64,000 nt of DNA from Streptomyces sp. NBC_01689 (GCF_036250675.1 NZ_CP109592.1:1550001-1614000), one strand, 5' to 3'; shown: positions 35,671-44,655, counted from the first letter of the stretch. Translations and numbers: made by a program. The notes: a model not told the origin generated them from the letters alone.

Positions 35671-36097
35671 GGGACTCCACCTCGCGGTTCTCCGTCCGGG
35701 CGAGGGACGCGACGAGGGTTCCGCCCGACGGCAGAGCCGCGGGGGCGGCGATGCAGACGCATCCCGGGTGGACCTCCTGGTACTCGGCCGCCACCTGCCC
35801 GGAGGCGAGGGCGCGCCAGAGGGAGGCCGCCGGGTGCACCGCGGCCAGTCGCTGTTCCGCCGCGGGCACGAGGGGAGCCAGCAGTGGCCCGTAAGCGCAG
35901 TACACGGTGTCCACCACCCCCTCCGACACGCGGTGAAGGACCACGGTCGCCCCCGTGGCCCGCGCCAGGGCGTTCATCCGAGGACGCGCGACGGCCTCCA
36001 ACGGCGAGAACCGCGCTCCCGCCCGCATCAGCTCTCCGAAGCCGGACGCGATCGCCCATCGGTGATCACGCCGTGTGACGATGCCCTCCTGGGCCAT
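35606..36097 (-). CDS. IclR family regulator fragment without its DNA-binding helix
   Basis: The 163-residue frame is the IclR effector domain: [53 protein letters not shown] and [13 protein letters not shown]. Reading upstream in frame gives [15 protein letters not shown], the end of an IclR recognition helix, but the rest of the helix-turn-helix is unrecognisable above about 36125. It is therefore a 5'-truncated gene, probably the former regulator of the aminotransferase, and presumably non-functional. Confidence 0.6.
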   Translation of the reverse strand: MAQEGIVTRRDHRWAIASGFGELMRAGARFSPLEAVARPRMNALARATGATVVLHRVSEGVVDTVYCAYGPLLAPLVPAAEQRLAAVHPAASLWRALASGQVAAEYQEVHPGCVCIAAPAALPSGGTLVASLARTENREVESLKHPLEKVVSLIVSDERRFRR

Positions 36098-36458
36098 CTG
36101 TTCCAGAACCCTGTGCCGACAGGCGCGGCACGTCTGCGTCTCACCCCCGGGCGGACAGGGCTTCGCCTCCCCCGCGTGCGGCGCGACCGCGAGGCCGGGC
36201 CGTCACTCCCCCTTGCCAGTGTGACTCGCCCGGCGGGCCGCCGGGAGGTCGACTGCGGGCGGCATCGGAGACACGGCGCTCGGCGCGGTACGCCGACCGG
36301 CCCCGTGCTCCCGCGAGACGCCGGGGCGACGGCGGTTCGCCGGTGCCGGGGCCCGTGGCCGCCGTCCGGACCGGGGACGTCCGGTGCATCCCGTCGACAG
36401 GCGATCCACCCATGAATCCGGCTGCCAGGGCGACCGGTCGGCATCTGCGCCCGGCCGG
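36098..36458. other. Degenerate sequence between the IclR fragment and the epimerase
   Basis: Apart from the few codons matching the end of an IclR helix (36098-36125), no coding or structural signal is recognisable here. Confidence 0.4.
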
Positions 36459-37451
36459 CTACCCGGCCTGCCGCTCGATCGGCGTACCGGCCCCCGGTCC
36501 CGATGCCCCACGTACCCGCCTGGCCCGCCGCACGAGGGAGTCTGCGGCCCTCTCCCATCCGGGATGCGTGAAGGCGAACCCGGCCGCGTCCAACCGGCCG
36601 GGCACCACTCGACGGCTCTTCAGCAGAAGTTCCGTGTCCGAGCGCAGCGCGAAGGCCCCCAGCTCGACCATCCAGCGGGTCGCCGGCAGGCCCACCGGGA
36701 CGCCCCAGGCCGTGCGCAGCGCCCGCATGAAGTCGCGGTGCGGAAGGGGGCCGGGCGAGGCGAGGTTCACCGGTCCCTCGATGTCGTCACGGGCGATCAG
36801 GAACTCCACCGCTCGCACGAAGTCCTCGTCATGGATCCAGGACACGTACTGAGCACCACCGGCCACCGCACCGCCCAACCCGAGGCGTACGAGCCGCGAC
36901 AGCACGTCGAAGACGCCACCCCGGTCCGGACTCATGACCATCGCCGAGCGCAGCGCGACCTTTCGGGTCGCGGGGGCCGGGGCCTCGGCCTGTGCCCGCT
37001 CCCAGTTCTCCGCGATCCTCACGCTGTACGCCCAGTGGTCCGGCACTCCGGTCTCCGTACCGCCGATCACTCCGGTCGCCTCGTCGTTCGGGGCGTCGAA
37101 GCGGTGGGCGTAGACCGTCGCGGTGCTCATCTGCAGCCACACACGCGGTGGCCGCGCGGCGGCGGCGATCGCCTCGCCGACCACCCGCGCCGAATCCACC
37201 CGCGAGTCCATCATCGCGCGCAGGTTGTCCGCCGTGTAGCGGCAGGAAACGCTGCGTCCGGCCAGGTTGACGACGACGTCGCAGCCGTCGATCGCCGCGG
37301 CCCAGGGGCCGAGCGACGTCCCGTCCCAGCCGATGTGGTGCGCGCGCACGGGATGCCGCGTCACCACCGTGACCTCGTGGCCGGCTGCCGTCAGCGCCCG
37401 GTCGAGAATCGTGCCCACCTGCCCGGTTCCCCCCGGCAGCACCACCTTCAT
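36459..37451 (-). CDS. TIGR01777/YfcH-type NAD(P)-dependent epimerase
   Basis: This 330-residue extended-SDR protein has an N-terminal VVLPGGTGQVGTILDRAL dinucleotide loop, a VVNLAGRSV segment, WLQMSTATVYAHR and the catalytic region WAYSVRIAENWE, in which the usual tyrosine-lysine pair is altered. The C-terminal DUF1731-like part reads LLLKSRRVVPGRLDAAGFAF. The substrate is unknown. A TTGAAC-GT-GTTCAA palindrome lies 44 bp upstream of the start, and the same site precedes the membrane protein at 44779. Confidence 0.87.
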   Translation of the reverse strand: MKVVLPGGTGQVGTILDRALTAAGHEVTVVTRHPVRAHHIGWDGTSLGPWAAAIDGCDVVVNLAGRSVSCRYTADNLRAMMDSRVDSARVVGEAIAAAARPPRVWLQMSTATVYAHRFDAPNDEATGVIGGTETGVPDHWAYSVRIAENWERAQAEAPAPATRKVALRSAMVMSPDRGGVFDVLSRLVRLGLGGAVAGGAQYVSWIHDEDFVRAVEFLIARDDIEGPVNLASPGPLPHRDFMRALRTAWGVPVGLPATRWMVELGAFALRSDTELLLKSRRVVPGRLDAAGFAFTHPGWERAADSLVRRARRVRGASGPGAGTPIERQAG

Positions 37452-37494
37452 CGAACCCCCTCGGCTTCGCTCCGCACCAGCATAGCCGCCACTT

Positions 37495-37508
37495 TTGAAC
37501 GTGTTCAA
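37495..37508. promoter_or_regulatory. Operator TTGAAC-GT-GTTCAA
   Basis: A perfect 6+2+6 inverted repeat lies upstream of the epimerase gene. It is matched at 13 of 14 positions by the site at 44744-44757. The likely binder is a TetR-type repressor that is not encoded in this window. Confidence 0.7.
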
Positions 37509-37838
37509 CTGTGTCGGACCCCGCACGTGGCGCACCGCACCACCGGGATTCCGCGGGAGCACCGTCCCGGGATCTCGCCTCGGCCCTGTACCTGACGCGC
37601 CGGGGCCGCCCCGCCGCCGGTGAGCCCACATGGTCAAGTGGCGCTCTTCGCGGCCGAGTTCGCGTCGGTCCCAGGTCGGCGACCGGCGTGCTCGGCGAAC
37701 GCCACCGCCCGGAGCCGCCCACCGCCGGAAGGGGCGCAGCGCGTGAGGCGCCCGGCCGTGCGGGAAGACGGCAGGGCGGCCCTCGCCGGCCCTCGGAGCG
37801 CTGACTCGGGGGAGTTGAGGTTTCGGGGTAGTCGAGGT
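37509..37838. other. Intergenic stretch without recognised content
   Basis: No frame here has a ribosome site or recognisable protein sequence, and no hairpin or repeat stands out. Confidence 0.4.
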
Positions 37839-37990
37839 TCAGGGCTTCAACCGGCCCTCGACCACAGGCAGACTGGCGACGACCTCATCGCCCGGGGAGT
37901 CCTCCGTCGGCCGGAATCCCACGGAGGCGTACAGCCTCGCGGCCACGGCGTTGTCCTGGCTCTCGCTCGCGTTCTTCGATCCGCCCCCGG
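37839..37990 (-). pseudogene. C-terminal fragment of a GNAT acetyltransferase
   Basis: The minus-strand frame SQDNAVAARLYASVGFRPTE matches the acetyl-CoA-binding end of GNAT proteins (N-x-A-A-x-x-LY-x-S-x-GF). The rest of the domain is absent: above about 37990 the sequence changes into unrelated codons. I infer a rearrangement scar. Confidence 0.5.
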
Positions 37991-38118
37991 CGAGTGCGCC
38001 GGCCCGGGTGGCGAGCCGGCTGCTGCTGCAGCCCGGCACGGCGGCGGCCACCTGGACGGCCACGGTCCTCGCGGTCGTCGGCACGGCGGCCTACGCCGTC
38101 GCGGGGCCGAGGCGGTGA
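37950..38118 (+). pseudogene. Possible membrane-protein C-terminal fragment
   Basis: The plus-strand frame ending in TAA-less TGA at 38118 reads LSLAFFDPPPASAPARVASR, then TWTATVLAVVGTAAYAVAGP, a plausible last transmembrane helix. It has no start or upstream body, and it abuts the GNAT fragment on the other strand. Confidence 0.25.
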
Positions 38119-38357
38119 GGACCGCGGCTCGCCCGTGCGCGCGCCCATCGGGGCGGGCATCCGCCCCGATGCTTCGTCGGAGACCGGCTCCGGCTCCGCT
38201 CCCGGCGCGCTCGCACCGTTCCGGTCGCGCGCGTGACCCGCGAGGCCAAGTCCCTTGGATTCAGGGCCGGGAGAGGCGCGGGTCCGCAGCCGTCCCTCGT
38301 GCTCAGGCCGCCGTCCGTCGTGACCTGCGGGTCCGTCCGCCGGTGCTCGGCCCGTGC

Positions 38358-39281
38358 TCAGGGGCCCGTCGTGGCCTCGGTGTCCGTGCCCGTGGCCGTA
38401 CCCGTGGCCGCCTTCAGTTCCGCGCGGGTGTGCAGGTGGCCCCGGCGCTTCGCCGTGCGCAGGAACACGAGGGTGGGGACGGCGCAGACGAGGATGGCGA
38501 AGATGCTCGCCTCGGGGCCGAAGGTGCCGCCCGTGACGGCCGTCGGACCCGACAGCACTCCGTGGACGAGGCCCGCCGGGGCTCCGTCGTTGCCCGAGAC
38601 CGTGGTCCCGAAGAGGCCGCTCTCGGCGAAGTTCCAGCCGAAGTGGAGGCCGATCGGCAGCCAGAGGGTACGGGTGGCCGCGTAGGCCGCGCCGAGCATC
38701 AGGCCGGCCTCCACCGCGATGGCCAGCGCACCCCAGACCGTGGCCCCGGAGTTGACCAGGTGCAGGCCGCCGAAGAGCAGAGCGGTGATGGCCAGCACCC
38801 CTCTTGTGCCGACGAGTTGTTCGACCAGGCGGAAGACGATCGCGCGGAAGAGCAGTTCCTCGACGACCGCGACCCCCGCCATCGTCCCGAGCACGGCGAT
38901 CGCTCCGCCGACCGAGACGCCGCCCTTCGTGCCGTATCCGCCGAACAGGGCGATCAGCGCGATCGTCGCGCTGAACAGGAGCAGTCCCGCGAGGGTGCCG
39001 GTCCGCAGTCCGGAGACGGTGGTCGTCGGGTCCAGTTCGGGCAGGCCGCGTCTCTCCACCGCCCGTACGGCCACGGCGTACGCCTTCAGCGCCCCCACCG
39101 CCACGACGGCGCCCGCGATCAGCGACAGGAACGGGTTGGTCCCGGCGACGGCCCGCACTCCGGCGGCCAGGGCCGTCACCATCAGGAACAGCACCACCAT
39201 CACCGCGAGCCGTCCGCCCGTGGACCTCGGCGGCCGGATGTTCCTGAACGGCGTGCGCGACCTGAGCGGACTCTGCGTCAT
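38358..39281 (-). CDS. CPBP (Abi) family intramembrane metalloprotease
   Basis: This 307-residue protein has eight or so transmembrane helices and the CPBP motifs: VVEELLFRAIVFRLVE (EExxxR), LLFGGLHLVNSG (FxxxH) and LHFGWNFAESGLFG (HxxxN). These are the expected glutamate pair and histidines of Rce1-like proteases. The C-terminal tail is Thr/Ala/Gly-rich. It follows a two-component pair in the same direction after 155 bp and may be its target or part of the same unit. Confidence 0.9.
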   Translation of the reverse strand: MTQSPLRSRTPFRNIRPPRSTGGRLAVMVVLFLMVTALAAGVRAVAGTNPFLSLIAGAVVAVGALKAYAVAVRAVERRGLPELDPTTTVSGLRTGTLAGLLLFSATIALIALFGGYGTKGGVSVGGAIAVLGTMAGVAVVEELLFRAIVFRLVEQLVGTRGVLAITALLFGGLHLVNSGATVWGALAIAVEAGLMLGAAYAATRTLWLPIGLHFGWNFAESGLFGTTVSGNDGAPAGLVHGVLSGPTAVTGGTFGPEASIFAILVCAVPTLVFLRTAKRRGHLHTRAELKAATGTATGTDTEATTGP

Positions 39282-39436
39282 GGCGTTTCCTCATCTGCTT
39301 CACCGCGGCCCGGCCGCCGCGGTGTCGAGGTCAGGAACGCTACGAGTGGGTACCGGCGTGGGGCGTCGCCCCGGGGTGGACAGTCGCGTGTGGCTCGCTC
39401 GGGGGACACTCGCGTCCGCCGCCGACAGGCTGGAGG

Positions 39437-40126
39437 TCAGCCGTCGGCGGTGACCAGGCCAACCCGGTGGGCGAGGACGACCGCCTGGACGCGGTCGCGC
39501 AGGTCGAGCTTGGTCAGGATGCGCGACACGTACGTCTTGACCGTCTCGCGGCTGATGACCATCCGGTCGGCGATCTCGGCGTTCGACAGTCCCTCCGCGA
39601 TGAGCCGCAGCACCTCCGTCTCGCGGGGCGCGAGGACCGACAGCGCCTCGGCCGCGGCGGTGGTCCGGCGCGGGCTACGGATACGGTCGGCGAACCTGCC
39701 GACGAGCTGTCTGGTGACGGCGGGCGCCAGCAGCGACTCCCCCGCTGCGATCGTGCGGATCCCGTGCACCAGATCGCGCGGGGGCGCGTCCTTGAGCAGA
39801 AAGCCGCTGGCCCCGGCGCGCAGCGCCTCGTACACGTACTCGTCGAGGTTGAAGGTGGTGACCACCAGGACCTTCACGGGGGCGACGACGTCGGGCCCCG
39901 CGAGGAGCCTGGTCGCCTCGATGCCGTCGAGGACCGGCATCCGGATGTCCATGACCGCCACGTCCGGGCGCAGCCGGCGTGCGGAGTCCACCGCAGTGCG
40001 GCCGTCCGCGGCCTCCCCGACGACGTCCAGGTCCGGCTGCGCGCCGAAGATGGTGACGTATCCGGTGCGGACCAGTTCCTGGTCCTCGCAGACGAGGACA
40101 CGGATCGGAGCGTCGACGGCTGTCAT
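39437..40126 (-). CDS. NarL/LuxR-type response regulator
   Basis: This 229-residue protein has a receiver domain (RVLVCEDQELVRTGY, phospho-acceptor Asp in DVAVMDIRMPVLDG, then FLLKDAPP) and a C-terminal LuxR helix-turn-helix (LAPRETEVLRLIAEGLSNAE, then RETVKTYVSRILTKL). Its start overlaps the kinase stop by four bases (ATGA), so the two are a coupled pair. Confidence 0.95.
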   Translation of the reverse strand: MTAVDAPIRVLVCEDQELVRTGYVTIFGAQPDLDVVGEAADGRTAVDSARRLRPDVAVMDIRMPVLDGIEATRLLAGPDVVAPVKVLVVTTFNLDEYVYEALRAGASGFLLKDAPPRDLVHGIRTIAAGESLLAPAVTRQLVGRFADRIRSPRRTTAAAEALSVLAPRETEVLRLIAEGLSNAEIADRMVISRETVKTYVSRILTKLDLRDRVQAVVLAHRVGLVTADG

Positions 40127-41484
40127 ACGGGCTCTTTCGAGGGAATGCGGGCGTGGACACGGAATCCGCCGTCCGGGCGGGTACCCGACAGCAGCTCGCC
40201 GCCGAACACCCCGACCCGTTCACGCAGCCCGAGCAGCCCGTGCCCGCCACCCCGGACGAGCGGTCCGGACCGGGGTGAGCCGGACGCGGCGGGCCCGGCA
40301 GGCGCGGCGGGCGTTCCCTCGGTGGTGACCTCGACCTCTATCTCCGCCCGTCCGTAACGGACTTGGACGTCCGTGCGGTGGCCGGGGGCGTGCTTGAGCG
40401 CGTTGGTCAGGGTCTCCTGCACCACGCGGTAGGCGGCCAGTTCCACGGCGGTGGCCAGGGGACGCCGCTCCCCCGACTCGGTCAGCCGCACGGGCTGTCC
40501 CGCCGCTCGGGTCTGCTCCACCAGATCGCCCAGCCTTCCGAGGGCCGGCGTCCGGCGTCCCGCGGGCCCACCGTCCGCGGCGCCGCCGTTCGCGGAACCA
40601 CCGTCCGTGGCGCCACCGTCCGTGGCGCCACCGTCCGTGGCGCCACCGTCCGTGGCGCCACCGTCCGTGGCGCCGCCGTCGGCGGGCGCACCGCCGGACG
40701 CCTTGAGGACGCCGAGCAGATCCTGAAGATCCGTCAGGGCGTGGCGGCCGGAGTCACTGATCGCTTCCAGACCCACGGCCACCCGGTCAGGAGCGTCGGC
40801 GAGCAGGTACTGGGCGGCGTCGGCCTGCACCACCATCGCGGTGACGTGATGGGTCACGACGTCGTGCAACTCCCGTGCGATACGGGCCCGTTCCCGCGCC
40901 ATGGCCGCCTCCACACCCAGCCGCCGCTGCTCGGTCTCGGCCGCCCGTCGCGCCCGTACGGCCCGGCCGGTGCCCCAGCAGCCGATCAGCACCAGGTAGA
41001 TGAGGACGTAATCGGTCGTCCGCTGCGGGGAACCTCTTCCGTACAGCCCCAGCGCGAACATCACGTACAGTCCGGTCGCGACCGCCGCCACCGGACCGAG
41101 GCGGGCGCCGTCGGCACGGGTCCCGTGGGCACCGAAGCTGTAGAGAGCGATGTAGAGTCCCCAGCTCGCCAACGTCTGTGGACAGCCGAGCAGTTCGTGC
41201 ACGGCGAACGCGCCCGCCACCAGGCCCAGGCAGATCCCCGGCCACCGCCGCCGCAGCACCAGTGGCAGCCACAGGGCGAGCGCGAGCAGGACTCCGGCCA
41301 GGTCGTAGGGGCGCTGCGGCAGATCACCGAACTCCGCGCCGATCCGTGCTGTCACGGGTGCGAACACCACCGGCGCGAGCAGCAACGTGCAGACCGCGTC
41401 CCGTTCCACCACGCTCAGCGCACTCCAGCGCGCCACACCCACCCGCGCCCTGCCCAGGAAGGGTGACGCCGTCGCCTCGAACAC
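40123..41484 (-). CDS. NarL-type sensor histidine kinase
   Basis: This 453-residue kinase has about six N-terminal transmembrane helices, a HisKA_3 dimerisation domain (RIARELHDVVTHHVTAMVVQ, with the phospho-His in ELHD) and a HATPase_c domain (VVQETLTNALKHAPG, HGLLGLRERVGVFGG). Between the two lies an unusual spacer of GGATD repeats encoded by a 15-bp tandem array. It is coupled to the response regulator gene. The sensory signal is unknown. Confidence 0.93.
   Translation of the reverse strand: MFEATASPFLGRARVGVARWSALSVVERDAVCTLLLAPVVFAPVTARIGAEFGDLPQRPYDLAGVLLALALWLPLVLRRRWPGICLGLVAGAFAVHELLGCPQTLASWGLYIALYSFGAHGTRADGARLGPVAAVATGLYVMFALGLYGRGSPQRTTDYVLIYLVLIGCWGTGRAVRARRAAETEQRRLGVEAAMARERARIARELHDVVTHHVTAMVVQADAAQYLLADAPDRVAVGLEAISDSGRHALTDLQDLLGVLKASGGAPADGGATDGGATDGGATDGGATDGGATDGGSANGGAADGGPAGRRTPALGRLGDLVEQTRAAGQPVRLTESGERRPLATAVELAAYRVVQETLTNALKHAPGHRTDVQVRYGRAEIEVEVTTEGTPAAPAGPAASGSPRSGPLVRGGGHGLLGLRERVGVFGGELLSGTRPDGGFRVHARIPSKEPV
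40601..40675 (-). repeat. 15-bp tandem repeat inside a histidine kinase
   Basis: CCGTCCGTGGCGCCA is repeated at 40601, 40616, 40631 and 40646 exactly and at 40661 with one change, with decayed copies on both sides. On the coding strand it gives five GGATD units in the linker between HisKA_3 and HATPase. Confidence 0.9.
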
Positions 41485-41694
41485 CCACAGAGCGTAGCCG
41501 CAGCGGGGACACCGAGAGGCCGGGTCCCCGACAAAGGTCGTGCGCGGGGGCGTCCGTCCGATCAGAGGTCTCGCCGTGGTGTCGAGGCCGGACCGTACCC
41601 GCCCGTCCTGTCCGCTGATGTCCAGCGGTCACGAAGCCGGCGTCGCTGTCGGACACGTCGGCGGCGCGGGCTCCTGCCTTCGGGGGCGGGCGCG

Positions 41695-42033
41695 ATGCGG
41701 CGGGACCTCGCCGGACCGGGGCTGGGCGAGCCCGCCTCCGAACTGGTGCTGGTGCCCGTCCACCCACAGACCGGCGAGATGTGGCGGTCGAGCTGCGGGG
41801 CGGTGGCCGTGCCCCTCGAAGCGGCCCTGTGGGCCGAGTCGGCCTTCCCGCCCCATCGCACCCGGCTGCCGGCTGCCGGCGGCCTGCCGACGGGCGTGGA
41901 GCGCGACGATCCGCTGCCGCCCCACCCACCGACCCGGTTCCGGCCGTCCGGCAAAGCGTTCCGCCACACCCTGGCCCGGACGCCCGCCGTCCGGGAACCC
42001 TGGCTGCGGAAGATCCACGACCTCATGCGGTGA
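41695..42033 (+). CDS. Hypothetical protein
   Basis: This 112-residue protein has a coherent sequence (ELVLVPVHPQTGEMWRSSCG, AVPLEAALWAESAFPPHRT, and a C-terminal FRHTLARTPAVREPWLRKIH). It appears in my memory as a Streptomyces protein of unknown role but no domain name can be given. ATG 41695 is the only start; the frame has good third-position GC. It precedes the Gfo/Idh/MocA gene by about 100 bp on the same strand. Confidence 0.6.
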   Translation: MRRDLAGPGLGEPASELVLVPVHPQTGEMWRSSCGAVAVPLEAALWAESAFPPHRTRLPAAGGLPTGVERDDPLPPHPPTRFRPSGKAFRHTLARTPAVREPWLRKIHDLMR

Positions 42034-42134
42034 CCCGACGCCGTGGCGGGCCGATGAGCCGCGGCACTACCGCCCTGGCCCCCGGCCCAGGTCGCCGGGC
42101 TAGACTCGCGGCGGTCGCGGGGAGGGACGGACAC

Positions 42135-43238
42135 GTGAAGACGGCACCCATTCGGTTCGGCATCGTGGGCAGTGGCTGGCGGGCCGAATTCTTCGCCCGG
42201 CTGGCGAGGCTGCTCCCCGAGCGGCTGGCGGTGGTCGGCGTGGTGACGCGTTCGGCCGGACGCGCTGTCCGGGTGGAGGCGGAATGGGGTGTGCCCACCT
42301 TCCGCACGGTCGGTGAACTGTGCGCCGCCGAACCGGAGTTCGTGATCCCTTCGGTGCCCTGGGAGATCACGCCGCAGGTCGTGCGGGAACTGGTCGAGCA
42401 CGAGGTGCCGGTCCTCGCGGAGACTCCGCCGGCGCCCGACGTGCCTGGCCTGCGGGACCTGTGGGAGGCGGTGGGAGGCGTGACCCGTGCCGGGGGCGGC
42501 GCACTCGTCCAGGTCGCGGAGCAGTACACGCTCATGCCCGGCCATGCCGCCCGCCTGGCCCTCGTACGCGAGGGTGTGATCGGCGAGGTCACGTCCGTCC
42601 AGGTGTCCTCGACGCACATGTATCACGCGATGTCGCTGATCCGGCACACGCTGGGTGTCGGCCACGGGCCCGTGACGGTGACCGCGCGCGCCTTCACCGC
42701 CCCGCTCGCCGATCCGCTGTCCCCCGCCGGCTGGTCGGACGACCTGACGCCCAAGGACGCCGTCACCACCCTCGCCCTGCTGGACTTCGGCGGGGCCCGC
42801 ACGGGCCTGTACGACTTCACGGACAACCAGTGGTGGAATCCGTTGCGCGCCCGCCGGATCGTGGTACGCGGTTCGCTCGGCGAGATGGTGGACGACACCG
42901 TGGTCCGCATGACCGATCCGCGCACCGCCGTCGAGTCCCCGCTGACGCGTCGGCGCACAGGGACGGATCTCAACCTCGAAGGGGCGGAGGTGCACCACAT
43001 CTCGTTCGACGGACGGGTGGTGTGGCGCAACGACTACCTGGGCGCGAGTCTCTCCGAGGACGACCTCGCCGTCGTGGACCTGCTGTGCCGCACGGGGGCA
43101 TGGGTCCGGGACGCCGGCCCGGAACCGTATCCGCTGGCCGAGGGCTGCCAGGACCATCTGCTGGCACTGGCCGTCGAGGAGTCGGCGCGCACGGGAGCGC
43201 CCGTGACGACGGCTGCGGAGGCCTGGGCGGCGCGCTGA
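42135..43238 (+). CDS. Gfo/Idh/MocA family oxidoreductase
   Basis: This 367-residue protein has the N-terminal Rossmann motif RFGIVGSGWRAEFFARL, then PEFVIPSVPWEITPQVV and VPVLAETPPAP, where the usual EKP of the family is ETP, so the catalytic lysine is replaced by threonine. A C-terminal alpha/beta domain with VSSTHMYHAMSLIRHTLG follows. It probably acts on a sugar or cyclitol with NAD(P), though the missing lysine is odd. GTG 42135 follows GGAGGGACGG. Confidence 0.85.
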   Translation: MKTAPIRFGIVGSGWRAEFFARLARLLPERLAVVGVVTRSAGRAVRVEAEWGVPTFRTVGELCAAEPEFVIPSVPWEITPQVVRELVEHEVPVLAETPPAPDVPGLRDLWEAVGGVTRAGGGALVQVAEQYTLMPGHAARLALVREGVIGEVTSVQVSSTHMYHAMSLIRHTLGVGHGPVTVTARAFTAPLADPLSPAGWSDDLTPKDAVTTLALLDFGGARTGLYDFTDNQWWNPLRARRIVVRGSLGEMVDDTVVRMTDPRTAVESPLTRRRTGTDLNLEGAEVHHISFDGRVVWRNDYLGASLSEDDLAVVDLLCRTGAWVRDAGPEPYPLAEGCQDHLLALAVEESARTGAPVTTAAEAWAAR

Positions 43239-43718
43239 TCCCCCGGGACCTCGCGGGGTCCTCTCGACTCCCCCTGCGCATCACCGCCCAGGTCGGCGGG
43301 AAGTCCCGCGCCGGGGTGCGGAGTTGTCGCCGGATGATCCGTCGTCGGCCCCACCGGATCCGGATCGCCCGGCCCGAGGATCCGGATCGCCCGGCCCGAG
43401 AAGGAGTCGGGTGCCACGCGGCGCTGTCCTAGGCGACGACCGTGGTCGGCCTCCCGTGTTCCTGACCACGGGAGATGGCGGGCGTCGCGGGCCGACGCGT
43501 CGGCCCGGCGGCCCGCGTCGTCGAGCGTGAGCACGGGGAAATCCGCTTCCGGCATCCGGATGAACCCCCTCGACCGTCCCCGTGAGGCCGCGGCCGACGC
43601 TTGCCCTGGAGTGCCCTCCAGGGGAGATGATCGCCGCGGCGGGGTCCGCACAGGACCTGGACGCCCGGTTCCGGCTCCGTGCCCCCGATCGTGGCCCTTC
43701 CGACGAATGCGAGTCCCC
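43239..43718. other. Intergenic region with a 22-bp direct repeat
   Basis: No gene is supported. On the minus strand MPEADFPVLTLDDAGRRADA is slightly protein-like but has no ribosome site. The repeat at 43356-43399 is the only clear structure. Confidence 0.4.
43356..43399. repeat. Two perfect 22-bp tandem copies
   Basis: The unit begins GGATCCGGATCGCCCGG and ends CCCGA; copies lie at 43356-43377 and 43378-43399 with no mismatch. It contains two overlapping GGATC elements and lies in non-coding DNA. Confidence 0.88.
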
Positions 43719-44567
43719 ATGACCGACAAGACCGTTCTGATCACCGGCACTTCCACCGGCATCGGCCTGGAGACGGCCCTCGGTGCCGCCCGCGCCGGAT
43801 GGCGCGTGGTCGCCACCATGCGTGATCCCGGCAAGGCCGGCGCGCTGAACGAGGCGGCGACCGCGGCGGGAGTCGCCGGGCTGATCGAGGTCCGGCGGCT
43901 GGACGTGACGGACGCCGCCTCCGCACGGGACTGCGTCTCCGGCGTCGTCACCGACCACGGCGCCCTGCACGCCGTGATCAACAATGCCGGGGCCGGCCAT
44001 GTCGGCACCCTCGAAGTGGACGGTGTGGAGGCCGTCCGCCGTGTCATGGAGGTCAACTTCTTCGGCGTCCTGAACACCACCGCCGCCGCCCTGCCCCACC
44101 TGCGCGCGTCCGGAGGCCGGGTGATCGCCGTCTCCAGCGTCGGCGGTGTCGTCGGACAGCCGTTCAACGAGGCATACTGCGCGGCGAAGTTCGCCGTCGA
44201 GGGCTACCTGGAGTCACTCGCGCCCGTCGCGGCGACGGTCGGGGTGGACGTCACCCTCGTCGAACCGGGAGCGGTGGCCAGCGAATTCGTCGCGAACGTG
44301 GGCATCCCCGACGACCGGACCGAGATGACGGAGCGCCTGGGACCGTACGCGGCCGCGATGGACGCCTACCTGACCCGCACCGCGGGCGCCTTCGCCGCCG
44401 CCCAGTCCTCCTACGACGCCGCCGCCGTCGTGGTCGCGGTGCTCACCTCCGAGCGTCCGGCGCTGCGGGTCCAGACCTCGGACGGGGCCCGCGCCTTCGT
44501 CGGCACCAAGCTCGCCGACCCCGACGGGGCGAAGGTGCTCGGCCTGACCGGCACCTGGGTCGCCTGA
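43719..44567 (+). CDS. Short-chain dehydrogenase/reductase
   Basis: This 282-residue classical SDR has TGTSTGIGLETALGAARAG (cofactor loop TGxxxGIG), NNAGAGHVG, and the catalytic VIAVSSVGG serine and EAYCAAKFAVEG (YxxxK). It most likely reduces a carbonyl with NADPH. ATG 43719 starts directly before the first strand; ATG 43707 would add four residues. Confidence 0.9.
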   Translation: MTDKTVLITGTSTGIGLETALGAARAGWRVVATMRDPGKAGALNEAATAAGVAGLIEVRRLDVTDAASARDCVSGVVTDHGALHAVINNAGAGHVGTLEVDGVEAVRRVMEVNFFGVLNTTAAALPHLRASGGRVIAVSSVGGVVGQPFNEAYCAAKFAVEGYLESLAPVAATVGVDVTLVEPGAVASEFVANVGIPDDRTEMTERLGPYAAAMDAYLTRTAGAFAAAQSSYDAAAVVVAVLTSERPALRVQTSDGARAFVGTKLADPDGAKVLGLTGTWVA

Positions 44568-44607
44568 AGCGCGCACGGGCTCGGCCTGAAGCGGCCTCTC
44601 CGTACCG

Positions 44608-44655
44608 GAGTTCGCCGTCCGCGGAGGATGGGAGTCCGTCTTCCGCGGAGGACGG
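44608..44655. repeat. 24-bp imperfect tandem repeat
   Basis: Copies at 44608-44631 and 44632-44655 share GAGTYCG and the last GTCTTCCGCGGAGGAYGG-like block (18 or more of 24 matching). The array lies between the SDR gene and the next promoter. Confidence 0.7.
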
